A stretch of DNA of 64,000 nucleotides from CAYRVX01 sp964642165 (GTDB lineage: Bacteria > Planctomycetota > Phycisphaerae > SM23-33): assembly GCA_964642165.1 (NCBI GenBank), contig CAZXOC010000004.1, positions 3,091-67,090 of the forward strand. Reading direction: 5' to 3'. Position 1 is the stretch's first letter. Every line of letters starts with the position of its first letter. A program made the position numbers and the translations under genes. The notes beneath the pieces are model-generated. The model did no database searches. It was not told where the DNA came from and saw only the letters and a list, made by a program, of their open reading frames with translations. Positions 8,702 through 16,640 of this stretch are shown here, piece by piece.

Positions 8702-9787
8702 CTACTTGCCGAGCAGCTCGGCCATGGCCTGGCCGAAGGCCTTGCCCATCTTGTAGTAGATCCGGGCGCTGCCGAGGTAGTGGTAGCCCCGCTCGGAGCC
8801 GATGTTGTAGAACGTCACCCAGTCCGGGCCTCGCCAGATGCCCTTCTTGACCATCTCCTCGACGTCCGGCTCCCAGAACTCGCAGGTCTTGGCGAACGCG
8901 ACGTTGCCCTTGAACTCGGGCAGCTTCGTCGCCGCCTCCTGGGCCTTCTGGAAGTCGCCGCGCTTCCCGCCCGCCCCCAGCTCGCCGATGACCACCGGCA
9001 GCTTCGGCGCCTTCAGGTCCTTGCGGACGTCCTTGACCAGTTGGGCCAGCCGCTTGGTGAACGTGGCGTACTTCTCCCCGCGCTGCGACCCGTCGACCAT
9101 GTCGTTCCAGCCCTGGAAGAAGACGAACCCGGCCAGCTCGTAGCCGCGCTTCTCGTCGTACTTGGGAAAGTGCTCCTTGAGGTGGCCCAGCACGTCGCGG
9201 ACGTGGGCGAGCATGTCCCGGTAGGCCTTGCCGTACCGCGCCCTGACGTCGGCCATCGTGGTCTCGGGCTTGCGCTTCCGGGCGCGGGCCAGCTCCTGCT
9301 GAAGGACCTCCTCCGGGGGCATGGCGGCGCCCGGGGGCAGGAAGTCGCGCTTGACGCTCCGGCCGCCCCAGCAGGTCTTGATCAGCAGGACCTGCTCGTC
9401 CACGTGCTCGCCGATCACCCACCCGAAGCCCAGCTCCGGGCCCATCTTGATGTCGTTGACGCCGAAGCCCGGCTTGAGGTTGCCGCTGCGCTCGCCGTCG
9501 GTGGTCCACACCCACACGTCGCGGCGCTCGGTCCAGCGGCCGTCGCGGTCCTTCCAGTGCTCGTACTCCTTGGCGGTCTCCTCGTTGTAGATCAGGTACT
9601 CCAGCGTGCGCAGGGCGGCGTGGCCCTGCATGTTGGACTGGCCGGCCAGGATGAAGACCTTCACCGGCCCGTCCTTGGCCATCGGCCAGGGGTCCTTGTT
9701 GAAGGCGGATTCCGGCACCTTGGCCGAGCCCGCACCGGCGCAAAGACCCATCATCACCAGAGCCGCGGTCCATCGAAGGCGTGCCAT
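8702..9787 (-). CDS. Secreted SASA-family carbohydrate esterase (sialate O-acetylesterase-like)
   Basis: A 361-residue protein with a signal peptide (RWTAALVMMGLCAGAGSA) and a SASA/DUF303 SGNH-hydrolase domain. The nucleophile serine lies in VFILAGQSNMQG close to the N-terminus. FVFFQGWNDMVDG is the second conserved block, and the C-terminal GYHYLGSARIYY probably supplies the catalytic histidine. Enzymes of this family remove acetyl groups from sugars of plant, algal or host glycans outside the cytoplasm. The start at 9787 was chosen because AAAGGAAAA lies just upstream and the signal peptide begins there; the frame is open to 9823. It is convergent with the GH4 gene (16 bases between stops) and followed upstream by a second, tandem-duplicated member of the family. 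Confidence 0.9.
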   Translation of the reverse strand: MARLRWTAALVMMGLCAGAGSAKVPESAFNKDPWPMAKDGPVKVFILAGQSNMQGHAALRTLEYLIYNEETAKEYEHWKDRDGRWTERRDVWVWTTDGERSGNLKPGFGVNDIKMGPELGFGWVIGEHVDEQVLLIKTCWGGRSVKRDFLPPGAAMPPEEVLQQELARARKRKPETTMADVRARYGKAYRDMLAHVRDVLGHLKEHFPKYDEKRGYELAGFVFFQGWNDMVDGSQRGEKYATFTKRLAQLVKDVRKDLKAPKLPVVIGELGAGGKRGDFQKAQEAATKLPEFKGNVAFAKTCEFWEPDVEEMVKKGIWRGPDWVTFYNIGSERGYHYLGSARIYYKMGKAFGQAMAELLGK

Positions 9788-9884
9788 CGGAGTTTTCCTT
9801 TCGCCAGGAGTGAGAGCCGTCAACGAAAGCGATACCTCGAGTCCACCCTACGCGCCCGGGGGGTGGCTGTCGAGCGCTTGCGGG

Positions 9885-12800
9885 TCAGCGGCTCGCAAAC
9901 GGCAGCGCCGGGAAGCCCTCGCGGTTGTACAGGTTGGCGGCGGCCGGGGCCGGCGCCCAGGCGTAACGCACGGCGACGGGCCCGTGGACCTTCCCGCAGG
10001 TGACGACGACCGTCTCGCCCCGGATCGCCGCCGTCGCGTCCCGCCAACTGCCGTCGGCGCCGGCGACCTGGAACCCGCCGGGCGCCGCGCCGCGCGCGGG
10101 CTCGACGCCCTTGCCGGCGACCGCCCTGCCGACCATCAGCCCCCCGCCGACGTGGTCGAACTCGACGACGACGCTCCCGCCGTCCGCGCGGTGCTTCCGG
10201 TACGTCGGGCCCGTCCGGACGGACGCCTTGCTCACCAGGGCGGCGGCCCACTGCGCGGCGCGGAGGCCGGGGGCCGCATCGCTCCTCGACGTGTCCCTCA
10301 GGTCGTACGTCGCCAGGACGGTGGTGTGCGGGATCCGCGCCAGTTGGTTCTGGGCGTCCCGCAGCCGCACCCAGTCGTTCGGGTCGTCCGTGGCCCGGCT
10401 GTCGCCGCGGTCGGGGCTGTGCATCTGGACGAAGCAGACGGGCAGGTCGTCTCGCCCGAACGCCTTCCGCAGGCCGCCGATCAGGGCCTTCGCCTTGGGC
10501 AGGTACGCCGGGTCGGCGACGCTGAAGGCCTTCGGCTGGATGATGATGCCGCGGATCGCGGCGGGCGTGAAGCGGTGGATCACGTGGTTGTACGTCGTCG
10601 TCGGCGCGCGCTGGTAGTCGGGCGGGCCGGGCAGGCGCGGCGGCTGGGTCAGCTCCCGATAGGTGACGTCGCCCCTCCGCAGCGTGCGGCGTGTCTTCGC
10701 GACCCACGCGGTCACCGCGGCGAGGCCCCGGAGGTACGCCTGCTTGCCGCGCGGGGTGAAGGGCGTCCAGGTGGTCACCGTCCTGCCCAGCGGCCCCAGC
10801 TCGGCCTCGAACGCGCGGAAGCCCTCCGGCGGCGTCATCGACTCCAGCGTCGAGGCGCCCAGGCCCACGATGCCCACGGGCGCCCCCGTGCGGCGCGCCA
10901 GGCCGAGGCCCAGGTAGCAGGCGTCGTTCCGGAAGTAGCGGCTGGCGGGCGTGTAGACGGACCAGCGGCCGCCATCGCCCGCCGGGGCCTGCGGGCGCCG
11001 GGCGTGGTTCCTGTGTTCCCACACGCCGGCCGACGCGCTGGCGCAGATCGGCGGCAGAGACTCGCTGCCCGCCCGGAGCTCCTTCGGCCCCCCCACGTGC
11101 CAGGACTGGGACAGGTACAGCCACACGTCGCCGACGAACACGCCCTTGACCTGGACGGTGCGGTTCGGCCCCTTGACCACGAGCGGTCGGCCGGTGGTCG
11201 ACGCGGGCATCGGGTCGAGCTCGGCGCGCCACCGGCCGAAGCGGTCGGCGGCGGCGGTCTTCGTCTGGCCGGCGAAGGTGACGGTGACCTTCCGGCCGGG
11301 CTCGGCCCAGCCCCACACGGGGGCCCTGGCCTCGCGCTGGAGGACGCAGTTGTCCCCGATGGCCGCCGAGAGCCGCACCTCGCGTCGAGCGGCCCTGCCG
11401 CCGCGGCGCCCGGCCGGAGAGCCCTTGGCCCGGCCGGTCGGCTTCGCTGCGGCCGGGCACGGACGATCGATCGCGTAGTCGCTCGTCGTGTTGAACTGTG
11501 CCGCGGGCAGGCCGGCCTGGTTGTAGAGGAACGGCTCGTCCGCCTTCGATTTCCAGCAGTACCGCACGTCGGTCGGTTTGCTCAGGCCGTCGGCCCAGAC
11601 GAGCAGCCTCTCGCCGTCGATCCTCGACCGGGCGGGGACCCAGTTTCGGCCGTCCGCGGTGATCTCCAGGTTGATCAGCTTGCCGTCGGGCAGGCGCTGG
11701 GGCGGGTCGAGCCGGTTCTTCTTCCCGATGAACAGCCCGCCGTGGGTGCAGGTGAACTCGACGACGACCTTGCCGCCCTCGACGCGATGGCGCCGGTACA
11801 GCGGGCCGGAGTAGACCACGTCCTTGCCGTATCGCTTGGCCAGGGCCCACAGGGCGAGGCGTCGGCCGGAGTCCCATTTGTTCGCGGGGTGCAGGTTCAT
11901 GTCGAGGTCGAGCAGGACGGCCATGCCCGAATTCGGGATGGTGAAGTAGCTCTGGAACTGGCGGTCGCGGACGCCCGGGCTCATGTACGAGCCGCAGCGC
12001 TGCATCTGGACGAAGTAGAACGCCAAGTCGGCGGGCTTCTCGCCGGGCGCGGCGAAGAGCGTTCGCCAGGACGCCGCCATCGCCTCGATCTCGTGCAGGT
12101 AGCGGGCGTTGGCGTAGTCCGACTCGCCCTGGTACCAGAGGATGCCCGCGACGGCATACGGCACGAGCGGGTGGACGCGCCCGTTGTAGAGGATCGTCGT
12201 GCCGCGCCCCCGGCCCTGTCCGTCATCCGGCTCGGGCAGCATCGGCTGGGGGAACGGGAACGGGTGGCCCTGCGCGACGTCCTCCCGGGCCTTCGCGGCC
12301 CAGGCGGCGATCTCATCGACGGCCGCCTCGTAGGCGGCCCGGCCGATCCTCGTGCTCGGGTACCACGCATCGACCGTCCGGGCCGTCTCCGCCAGCTCGC
12401 CCCGCAGCCACCAGCCGAAGCGCGGGATCCACTCCCTGGCCGTGCTGCCCGCCCAGGCGTTCCAGAGCAGCCCCTGCGGGATGCCGGTCTCCTTGTAGAT
12501 CCGCTCGGCGAAGAAGAAGCCCACGGCACAGCATTCGGGCGTCGTCCGGTCGGTGCAGACGTGCCACCGGTTGGGCCTGGTCAGGCGCTTTACGCGCGGC
12601 GGGCTCGACGGCGGCGGGGGCGGCACGAGCTTCGTCTGGGGGTACTTGCTCCCGCGGCTGGCGACGTTCAGGTAGCGGATGTGGGGGTAGTCCATCCGCT
12701 GGCCGTCGGGCAGCCAGGACCGGCGGACGTCCCGCCCCATGTTGGACTGCCCGCCGGCGATCCAGACGTCGCCGACCAGCACGTCCCGAAACGTCACCGT

Positions 12801-13091
12801 GCCCGACGCGCCCTGGACGGTCAGCTCGCGCGGCTCCGTGCTGGCCTCCAGCGGGGCCAGGCGGACCATCCAGCGCCCGTCCCCCCCGGCGGCGGCCGTC
12901 CCGCGCTGCCCGGCGAAGCGGACCGTGACTCTCTCGCCCGCCGCGGCCGTGCCCCAGATCGGCACGGCCTTGCCCCGCTGAAGGACCATGTGGTCGTTGA
13001 GCACGCTGGCCGGCTCGACCGCCGCGGCGCTGCCGCCCCACGAGGCCGCCAGCAAGACCAGCGGGTACCATCGGCGATGCCCGGTCCGCAT
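9885..13091 (-). CDS. Tandem-duplicated SASA esterase: active first copy, degenerate second copy
   Basis: A 1,068-residue secreted protein made of two SASA modules. Copy 1 (~25-540) has the opening SVLNDHMVLQRGKAVPIWG, the nucleophile block GGQSNM (S116), the second conserved block GILWYQGESD (316-325) and the closing motif LYNQAGLPA. A basic, low-complexity linker (~545-570) follows. Copy 2 (~571-1068) repeats the order with VLQREARAPVWGWAEPG and closes with LYNREGFPALPF. However, GGQSNM has become YLSQSWH (661-665 in SQSWH), and the WYQGES block is replaced by RGIIIQPKAFS. Copy 1 should deacetylate glycans; copy 2 is more likely a binding or structural module. The ATG at 13091 has AAGGAG nine bases upstream and a signal peptide (PLVLLAASWGGSAAA). 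Confidence 0.9.
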   Translation of the reverse strand: MRTGHRRWYPLVLLAASWGGSAAAVEPASVLNDHMVLQRGKAVPIWGTAAAGERVTVRFAGQRGTAAAGGDGRWMVRLAPLEASTEPRELTVQGASGTVTFRDVLVGDVWIAGGQSNMGRDVRRSWLPDGQRMDYPHIRYLNVASRGSKYPQTKLVPPPPPSSPPRVKRLTRPNRWHVCTDRTTPECCAVGFFFAERIYKETGIPQGLLWNAWAGSTAREWIPRFGWWLRGELAETARTVDAWYPSTRIGRAAYEAAVDEIAAWAAKAREDVAQGHPFPFPQPMLPEPDDGQGRGRGTTILYNGRVHPLVPYAVAGILWYQGESDYANARYLHEIEAMAASWRTLFAAPGEKPADLAFYFVQMQRCGSYMSPGVRDRQFQSYFTIPNSGMAVLLDLDMNLHPANKWDSGRRLALWALAKRYGKDVVYSGPLYRRHRVEGGKVVVEFTCTHGGLFIGKKNRLDPPQRLPDGKLINLEITADGRNWVPARSRIDGERLLVWADGLSKPTDVRYCWKSKADEPFLYNQAGLPAAQFNTTSDYAIDRPCPAAAKPTGRAKGSPAGRRGGRAARREVRLSAAIGDNCVLQREARAPVWGWAEPGRKVTVTFAGQTKTAAADRFGRWRAELDPMPASTTGRPLVVKGPNRTVQVKGVFVGDVWLYLSQSWHVGGPKELRAGSESLPPICASASAGVWEHRNHARRPQAPAGDGGRWSVYTPASRYFRNDACYLGLGLARRTGAPVGIVGLGASTLESMTPPEGFRAFEAELGPLGRTVTTWTPFTPRGKQAYLRGLAAVTAWVAKTRRTLRRGDVTYRELTQPPRLPGPPDYQRAPTTTYNHVIHRFTPAAIRGIIIQPKAFSVADPAYLPKAKALIGGLRKAFGRDDLPVCFVQMHSPDRGDSRATDDPNDWVRLRDAQNQLARIPHTTVLATYDLRDTSRSDAAPGLRAAQWAAALVSKASVRTGPTYRKHRADGGSVVVEFDHVGGGLMVGRAVAGKGVEPARGAAPGGFQVAGADGSWRDATAAIRGETVVVTCGKVHGPVAVRYAWAPAPAAANLYNREGFPALPFASR

Positions 13092-13136
13092 TCGTTCCAG
13101 CTCCTTGTCCTGGTGAACGCCGCGTATCCCGCCAGG

Positions 13137-13631
13137 TCACTCGTCCATCTTCCCGATCTCGGCCTTGAGCTGCTCGACCTGGTCCTGCAGCTGCTTCACC
13201 TTCCTGGCGACCTCGGGGTTCGCCTTCTGGATATAACGCCGCATCCAATCGTCGGTGTCCTGGAACTCGCCCAGGTGGTAGAGCGCCCCGCGAACGGCCG
13301 GCTTGCGGATCGGCCAGACCGTGGCCTGGAACATCCCCGCGGGCGGCGACCCGCCCGCGCGCGGGTCACCGGGCTTGCAGGGCAGGCGCAGCCTCGGAGG
13401 CTTCTTGCCCGCGGCCTCGGCCTGCTCGACCTTCTTCGGGTGCTCGGCCCGGGCTCGCTCGCACGCCTGCTTCCACTCCCGGACGACCTGCCGGTGGTAC
13501 GCCTCTCGCTCCCACTTGGCGGTCTCCGCGTCGTACGCCGCCAGGGCCTTCCGGACGAGGTCGCTGTCGAGCTTGTCCAGCTCCTCGCGCGTGCACCGCG
13601 TCTGGGCGGTCGCCCCGCCGCCCCCCGTCAT
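13137..13631 (-). pseudogene. Truncated SASA esterase fragment (middle part)
   Basis: A 164-codon open frame. Its central part resembles the region before the second SASA block: an alanine-rich amphipathic stretch (RKALAAYDAETAKWEREA), a basic run ending AGKKPPR, then GMFQATVWPIRKPAVRGALYHLGE. The last part corresponds to the family's NGMI-PL-P-A-RG-WYQGE. The expected WYQGES reads LYHLGE, and the sequence then diverges into a charged coiled coil (VARKVKQLQDQVEQLKAEI) and stops. No N-terminal half with GQSNM is attached. Instead the frame begins exactly where a ~105 bp repeat ends, at about 13,630, so the gene was probably cut by recombination at that repeat. It could still be expressed as a small protein, but catalysis is very unlikely. 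Confidence 0.6.
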
Positions 13632-13731
13632 CCGGCAGAATGGGCGCTTGCGGATGCTCGGGTCAGCGATAGAATCGCCAGAAAGGCCGACGGCGCTCGT
13701 CGGCGAGAAGCTATCCAGGAAATCCCGGGTA
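13626..13731 (+). repeat. Inverted flanking repeat, copy A (~105 bp, hairpin-forming)
   Basis: This stretch is homologous, in opposite orientation, to 19463-19577. Shared blocks include CGTCATCC, TTGCGGATGCTCGG, TAGAATCG, AAAGGCCGACGG and GCTATCCAGGAAAT. Read on the plus strand it contains a perfect hairpin GCGAT-AGA-ATCGC (13666-13678) and a second one GCCGAC...GTCGGC (13686-13704). Its right end adjoins AAGGAG, the ribosome binding site of the GH95 gene. The two copies bracket the low-GC island and point inward. Confidence 0.75.
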
Positions 13732-13744
13732 AGGAGTCACGCAA

Positions 13745-16054
13745 ATGAGAAGTAACTACGCAAGAGTCACACTTGCCCTTCTCGCCACAGCGATCACGTT
13801 TCAGCCGCTTGGAGCGGCTGAGAAGCAGGGGACCTCTCCACACAGGCAGGTCGTCTGGTCGGCCAAGCCGCTGGTGCTGCAGCCGAATCCTCCGAAACCC
13901 AGGAAGTATTTCCAGCACATGTGGGGGTCGGGCGTGTATCCCCTGGGCAATGGCCGACTGGGATGTGCAGTCTACGGGGCAACCGACAAAGAACGTATCC
14001 AGTTCAACGAAGACACGTTGTGGACAGGTGACGAGGACAATACCGGAGCGTACCAGAACTTCGGGGAAATGTTCATCGCGCTCGACGGCCACACAAACGC
14101 ATCAACGGGCGACATCAACTACCGGCGCGAGCTGGATATTGGAAAGGCGCTCCACACCATCAGCTACAAAGTGGCGGGCGTCCGGTACCGGCGCGAGTAT
14201 TTCGCAAGTCATCCGGCCAACGTGCTGGTCTTCCGTTTCACGGCCGACAAGAAAGGCGCCTATACCGGGACGGTCACCCTCAAGGATGCCCACCCGGCAG
14301 GCGAAATGGAGGCCGTCGGCAACACGATCACCTTTTCCGGCGCACTTGGCCCGGGGAAGATGAATTTGAAATACGAGGCCCGGGCCAAGGTCCTGAACGA
14401 GGGCGGCTCCCTCGGCGCGACCGACGGGGCCGTGTCGTTCAAAGATTGCGACAGCCTGGTGATCCTGCTGGATGCCGGAACCGACTACCTCAACCAGCGC
14501 AAGAAGGGCTGGAAGCAGGAGCACCCGCACGAGAAGATCTCGCGGCGACTCGCAGAAGCGTCAAAGAGCTCCTTCGATGACCTGCTGGCGGAACATATCA
14601 AGGACTACCAGGGCCTTTTCAGCCGCGTGACACTGGACGTGGGCACCACCCCTCGCGCAACGCAGAGCCTTCAGACCGCGGACAGGCTAACGGCCTACCG
14701 CCAGAACAAGCCGGATCCGGATCTCGAGGAGCTGCTGTTTCAATACGCGCGATACCTCATGATCAGCAGTTCACGGCCCGGCAACATGCCCGCCAACCTG
14801 CAGGGATTGTGGAACCCCTATAACTGGCCGCCATGGCGTTCCGATTATCATTCGGATGTCAACGTGGAGATGAATTACTGGTTCGTCGACCAGGCAAACC
14901 TCTCGGAGTGCTTTTCGCCCTATTCCGAATGGCTCTACTCGGTCATTCCGGTACGACGCGACGCGACCCGGAAAGAATTCGGGGTGCGGGGCTGGATGAC
15001 CCGCTCGGAGAACGGGATCTTCGGCGGAGCAACCTATCATTGGGTCCCGGGCGATTCGGCATGGCTTGCACAAAACATATGGGACCACTATGCCTTTACC
15101 GTGGACAAGGACTACCTGAAGACCAGGGCATATCCCATAATCAAAGAGCTCTGCGAGTGCTGGGAAGATCATCTCAAGGAAGGGCCCGACGGCAAACTCA
15201 TCAGCCCTGAAAGCATATCTCCTGAGCACGGTCCAAAGGCAGAAGGCAACTCATACGAACAGCAACTCGTCTACGATCTCTTTTCCAACTATATCCAAGC
15301 TTCGAAAGCACTGGGCGTGGACGAACAGTTCAGGAAAAAGGTGGAGTCGATGAGGGCACGTCTGCTCGGCCCGCGAATCGGCAAGTGGGGGCAGTTGCAG
15401 GAGTGGGCCGAGGATCTGGATGACCCGAAGGATAAGCACCGGCACCTCTCGCACTTGATCGCTGTGCATCCCGGTCGACAGATCTCGCCGCTGACCACTC
15501 CGAGACTGGCCGAAGCGGCGAAAGTCTCCATGAACGCACGCGGCGACGGGGCCACGGGCTGGAGCAAGGCCTGGAAGATCGCCATCTGGGCGCGCCTCCA
15601 CGATGGCGATCGCGCCTATAAGGTGTTGGGGGAATTCATCAAGAGAAATGTCTATCCCAACCTGTTCGGCTTTCATCCGCCGTTCCAGATCGACTGCAAT
15701 TTCGGGTATGCGGCAGGCGTCAACGAGATGCTGGTCCAATCCCACATGCATGTGGCGAGTGCCCCATCGCCAGGCGGGACACCCGACACGCGTCTGGTTC
15801 ACCTCCTGCCCGCACTGCCAAAGGCATGGCCTTCCGGGGCGGTCAAAGGCATGCGGGTACGGGGCGGATATGAGCTGAACATGGAATGGAAGGACGGCAA
15901 GCTGGTCAAGGCCACACTGAGGGGTGTGTCCAATGAGAAGACCCCGGTGACTGTGCGCTACGGGGCGGCAACCACAACTGTCAAGCCGGCCAGAGACGAA
16001 TCACGGGTGCTTCACGTGAGTGACTTCAGACCAAAGGAAAGAAGCAAGACATAA
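13745..16054 (+). CDS. Secreted GH95 alpha-L-fucosidase
   Basis: A 769-residue protein with a signal peptide (~1-25, ending LGAA). GH95 enzymes are inverting hydrolases acting mostly on alpha-1,2-linked fucose or related L-galactose. The N-terminal beta domain has the family signature GVYPLGNGRLGCAVYG followed by FNEDTLWTG. The (alpha/alpha)6 barrel holds GNMPANLQGLWN, DVNVEMNYW (371-379), the probable general acid glutamate in SPEHGP (E494), and the aspartate of FQIDCNFG (D650). Length and order match the family. The ATG at 13745 follows AAGGAG by eight bases; that site sits at the end of the flanking repeat. Base composition is clearly less GC-rich than in flanking genes, supporting acquisition by transfer. 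Together with the neighbouring esterases and the sulfatase-like gene it suggests degradation of an acetylated, sulfated, fucose-containing glycan. Confidence 0.95.
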   Translation: MRSNYARVTLALLATAITFQPLGAAEKQGTSPHRQVVWSAKPLVLQPNPPKPRKYFQHMWGSGVYPLGNGRLGCAVYGATDKERIQFNEDTLWTGDEDNTGAYQNFGEMFIALDGHTNASTGDINYRRELDIGKALHTISYKVAGVRYRREYFASHPANVLVFRFTADKKGAYTGTVTLKDAHPAGEMEAVGNTITFSGALGPGKMNLKYEARAKVLNEGGSLGATDGAVSFKDCDSLVILLDAGTDYLNQRKKGWKQEHPHEKISRRLAEASKSSFDDLLAEHIKDYQGLFSRVTLDVGTTPRATQSLQTADRLTAYRQNKPDPDLEELLFQYARYLMISSSRPGNMPANLQGLWNPYNWPPWRSDYHSDVNVEMNYWFVDQANLSECFSPYSEWLYSVIPVRRDATRKEFGVRGWMTRSENGIFGGATYHWVPGDSAWLAQNIWDHYAFTVDKDYLKTRAYPIIKELCECWEDHLKEGPDGKLISPESISPEHGPKAEGNSYEQQLVYDLFSNYIQASKALGVDEQFRKKVESMRARLLGPRIGKWGQLQEWAEDLDDPKDKHRHLSHLIAVHPGRQISPLTTPRLAEAAKVSMNARGDGATGWSKAWKIAIWARLHDGDRAYKVLGEFIKRNVYPNLFGFHPPFQIDCNFGYAAGVNEMLVQSHMHVASAPSPGGTPDTRLVHLLPALPKAWPSGAVKGMRVRGGYELNMEWKDGKLVKATLRGVSNEKTPVTVRYGAATTTVKPARDESRVLHVSDFRPKERSKT

Positions 16055-16130
16055 ACAGAAATCGGATCTCATTGTAGTGGCCCGGCGGATTGCCCCTGGG
16101 GTTTCTCGGGCCTTCTCGTTGTTGCGCTGG

Positions 16131-16466
16131 TCCAGCGACTTGCGGCTCTCGGCAGTCCAGGGCGTCCACCCGGCCGGGCCGTCCAGGTCCCGCCTGGGCT
16201 TGTACCACGACGCATCCAGCCGGCAGTACCGCAGGTGCGGCATGTCGGGGGCGTTCAGCTCGGTGTCCTTGGTCTCGTGGTTGCCCCAGACCATGTTGGA
16301 CTGCCCCGCGCAGGGCCAGACCTCGCCTTCCGTATCTCCCTCGTCACCATCGCGCGATAGCGCAGCTATGACGAACAACCTCGGAACGAAGAACGGGAAC
16401 GCCGCAGAGTGCAACTCTCCAAGCAAGTTGAACCAGAATGACGCCAATTCGGTAAACACGCTTCAT
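16131..16466 (-). pseudogene. 5' remnant of a SASA esterase gene
   Basis: An ATG at 16466 with AAGGAG nine bases upstream begins a signal-peptide-like segment (MKRVYRIGVILVQLAWRVAL) whose frame stops at about 16,344. In another frame on the same strand, 16,340-16,131 encodes the nucleophile region of a SASA esterase: GEVWPCAGQSNMVWGN, then DMPHLRYCRLDASW and WTAESRKSLD. About 85 residues normally found between the signal peptide and this block are missing, and everything after SLD is absent. It is therefore a gene damaged by an internal deletion, a frame change and a 3' truncation. It lies between the GH95 gene, converging on it from the left, and the sulfatase-like gene. It is the second of three SASA fragments around this island. 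Confidence 0.7.
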
Positions 16467-16640
16467 GACGCAGTTCTCCTTGAATTCCGTGGTAGTCCAC
16501 ATAGACGGTTCCGGCATGTGCGGTTCCCGATCATACAGAGGCAGCAGCACCATTGTGGCCGAACCGATCCGGTAGAGCAGCTCCGGAGCCGACGTGATGC
16601 CGTCAGGAGGACTGCTCGCGACAACAGAGACCGATTATCT

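Noticed and set aside
9788..9823. Twelve-residue N-terminal extension of the SASA esterase starting at 9823
   Set aside because: It would place charged residues before the signal peptide and bury the ribosome binding site AAAGGAAAA inside the coding sequence.
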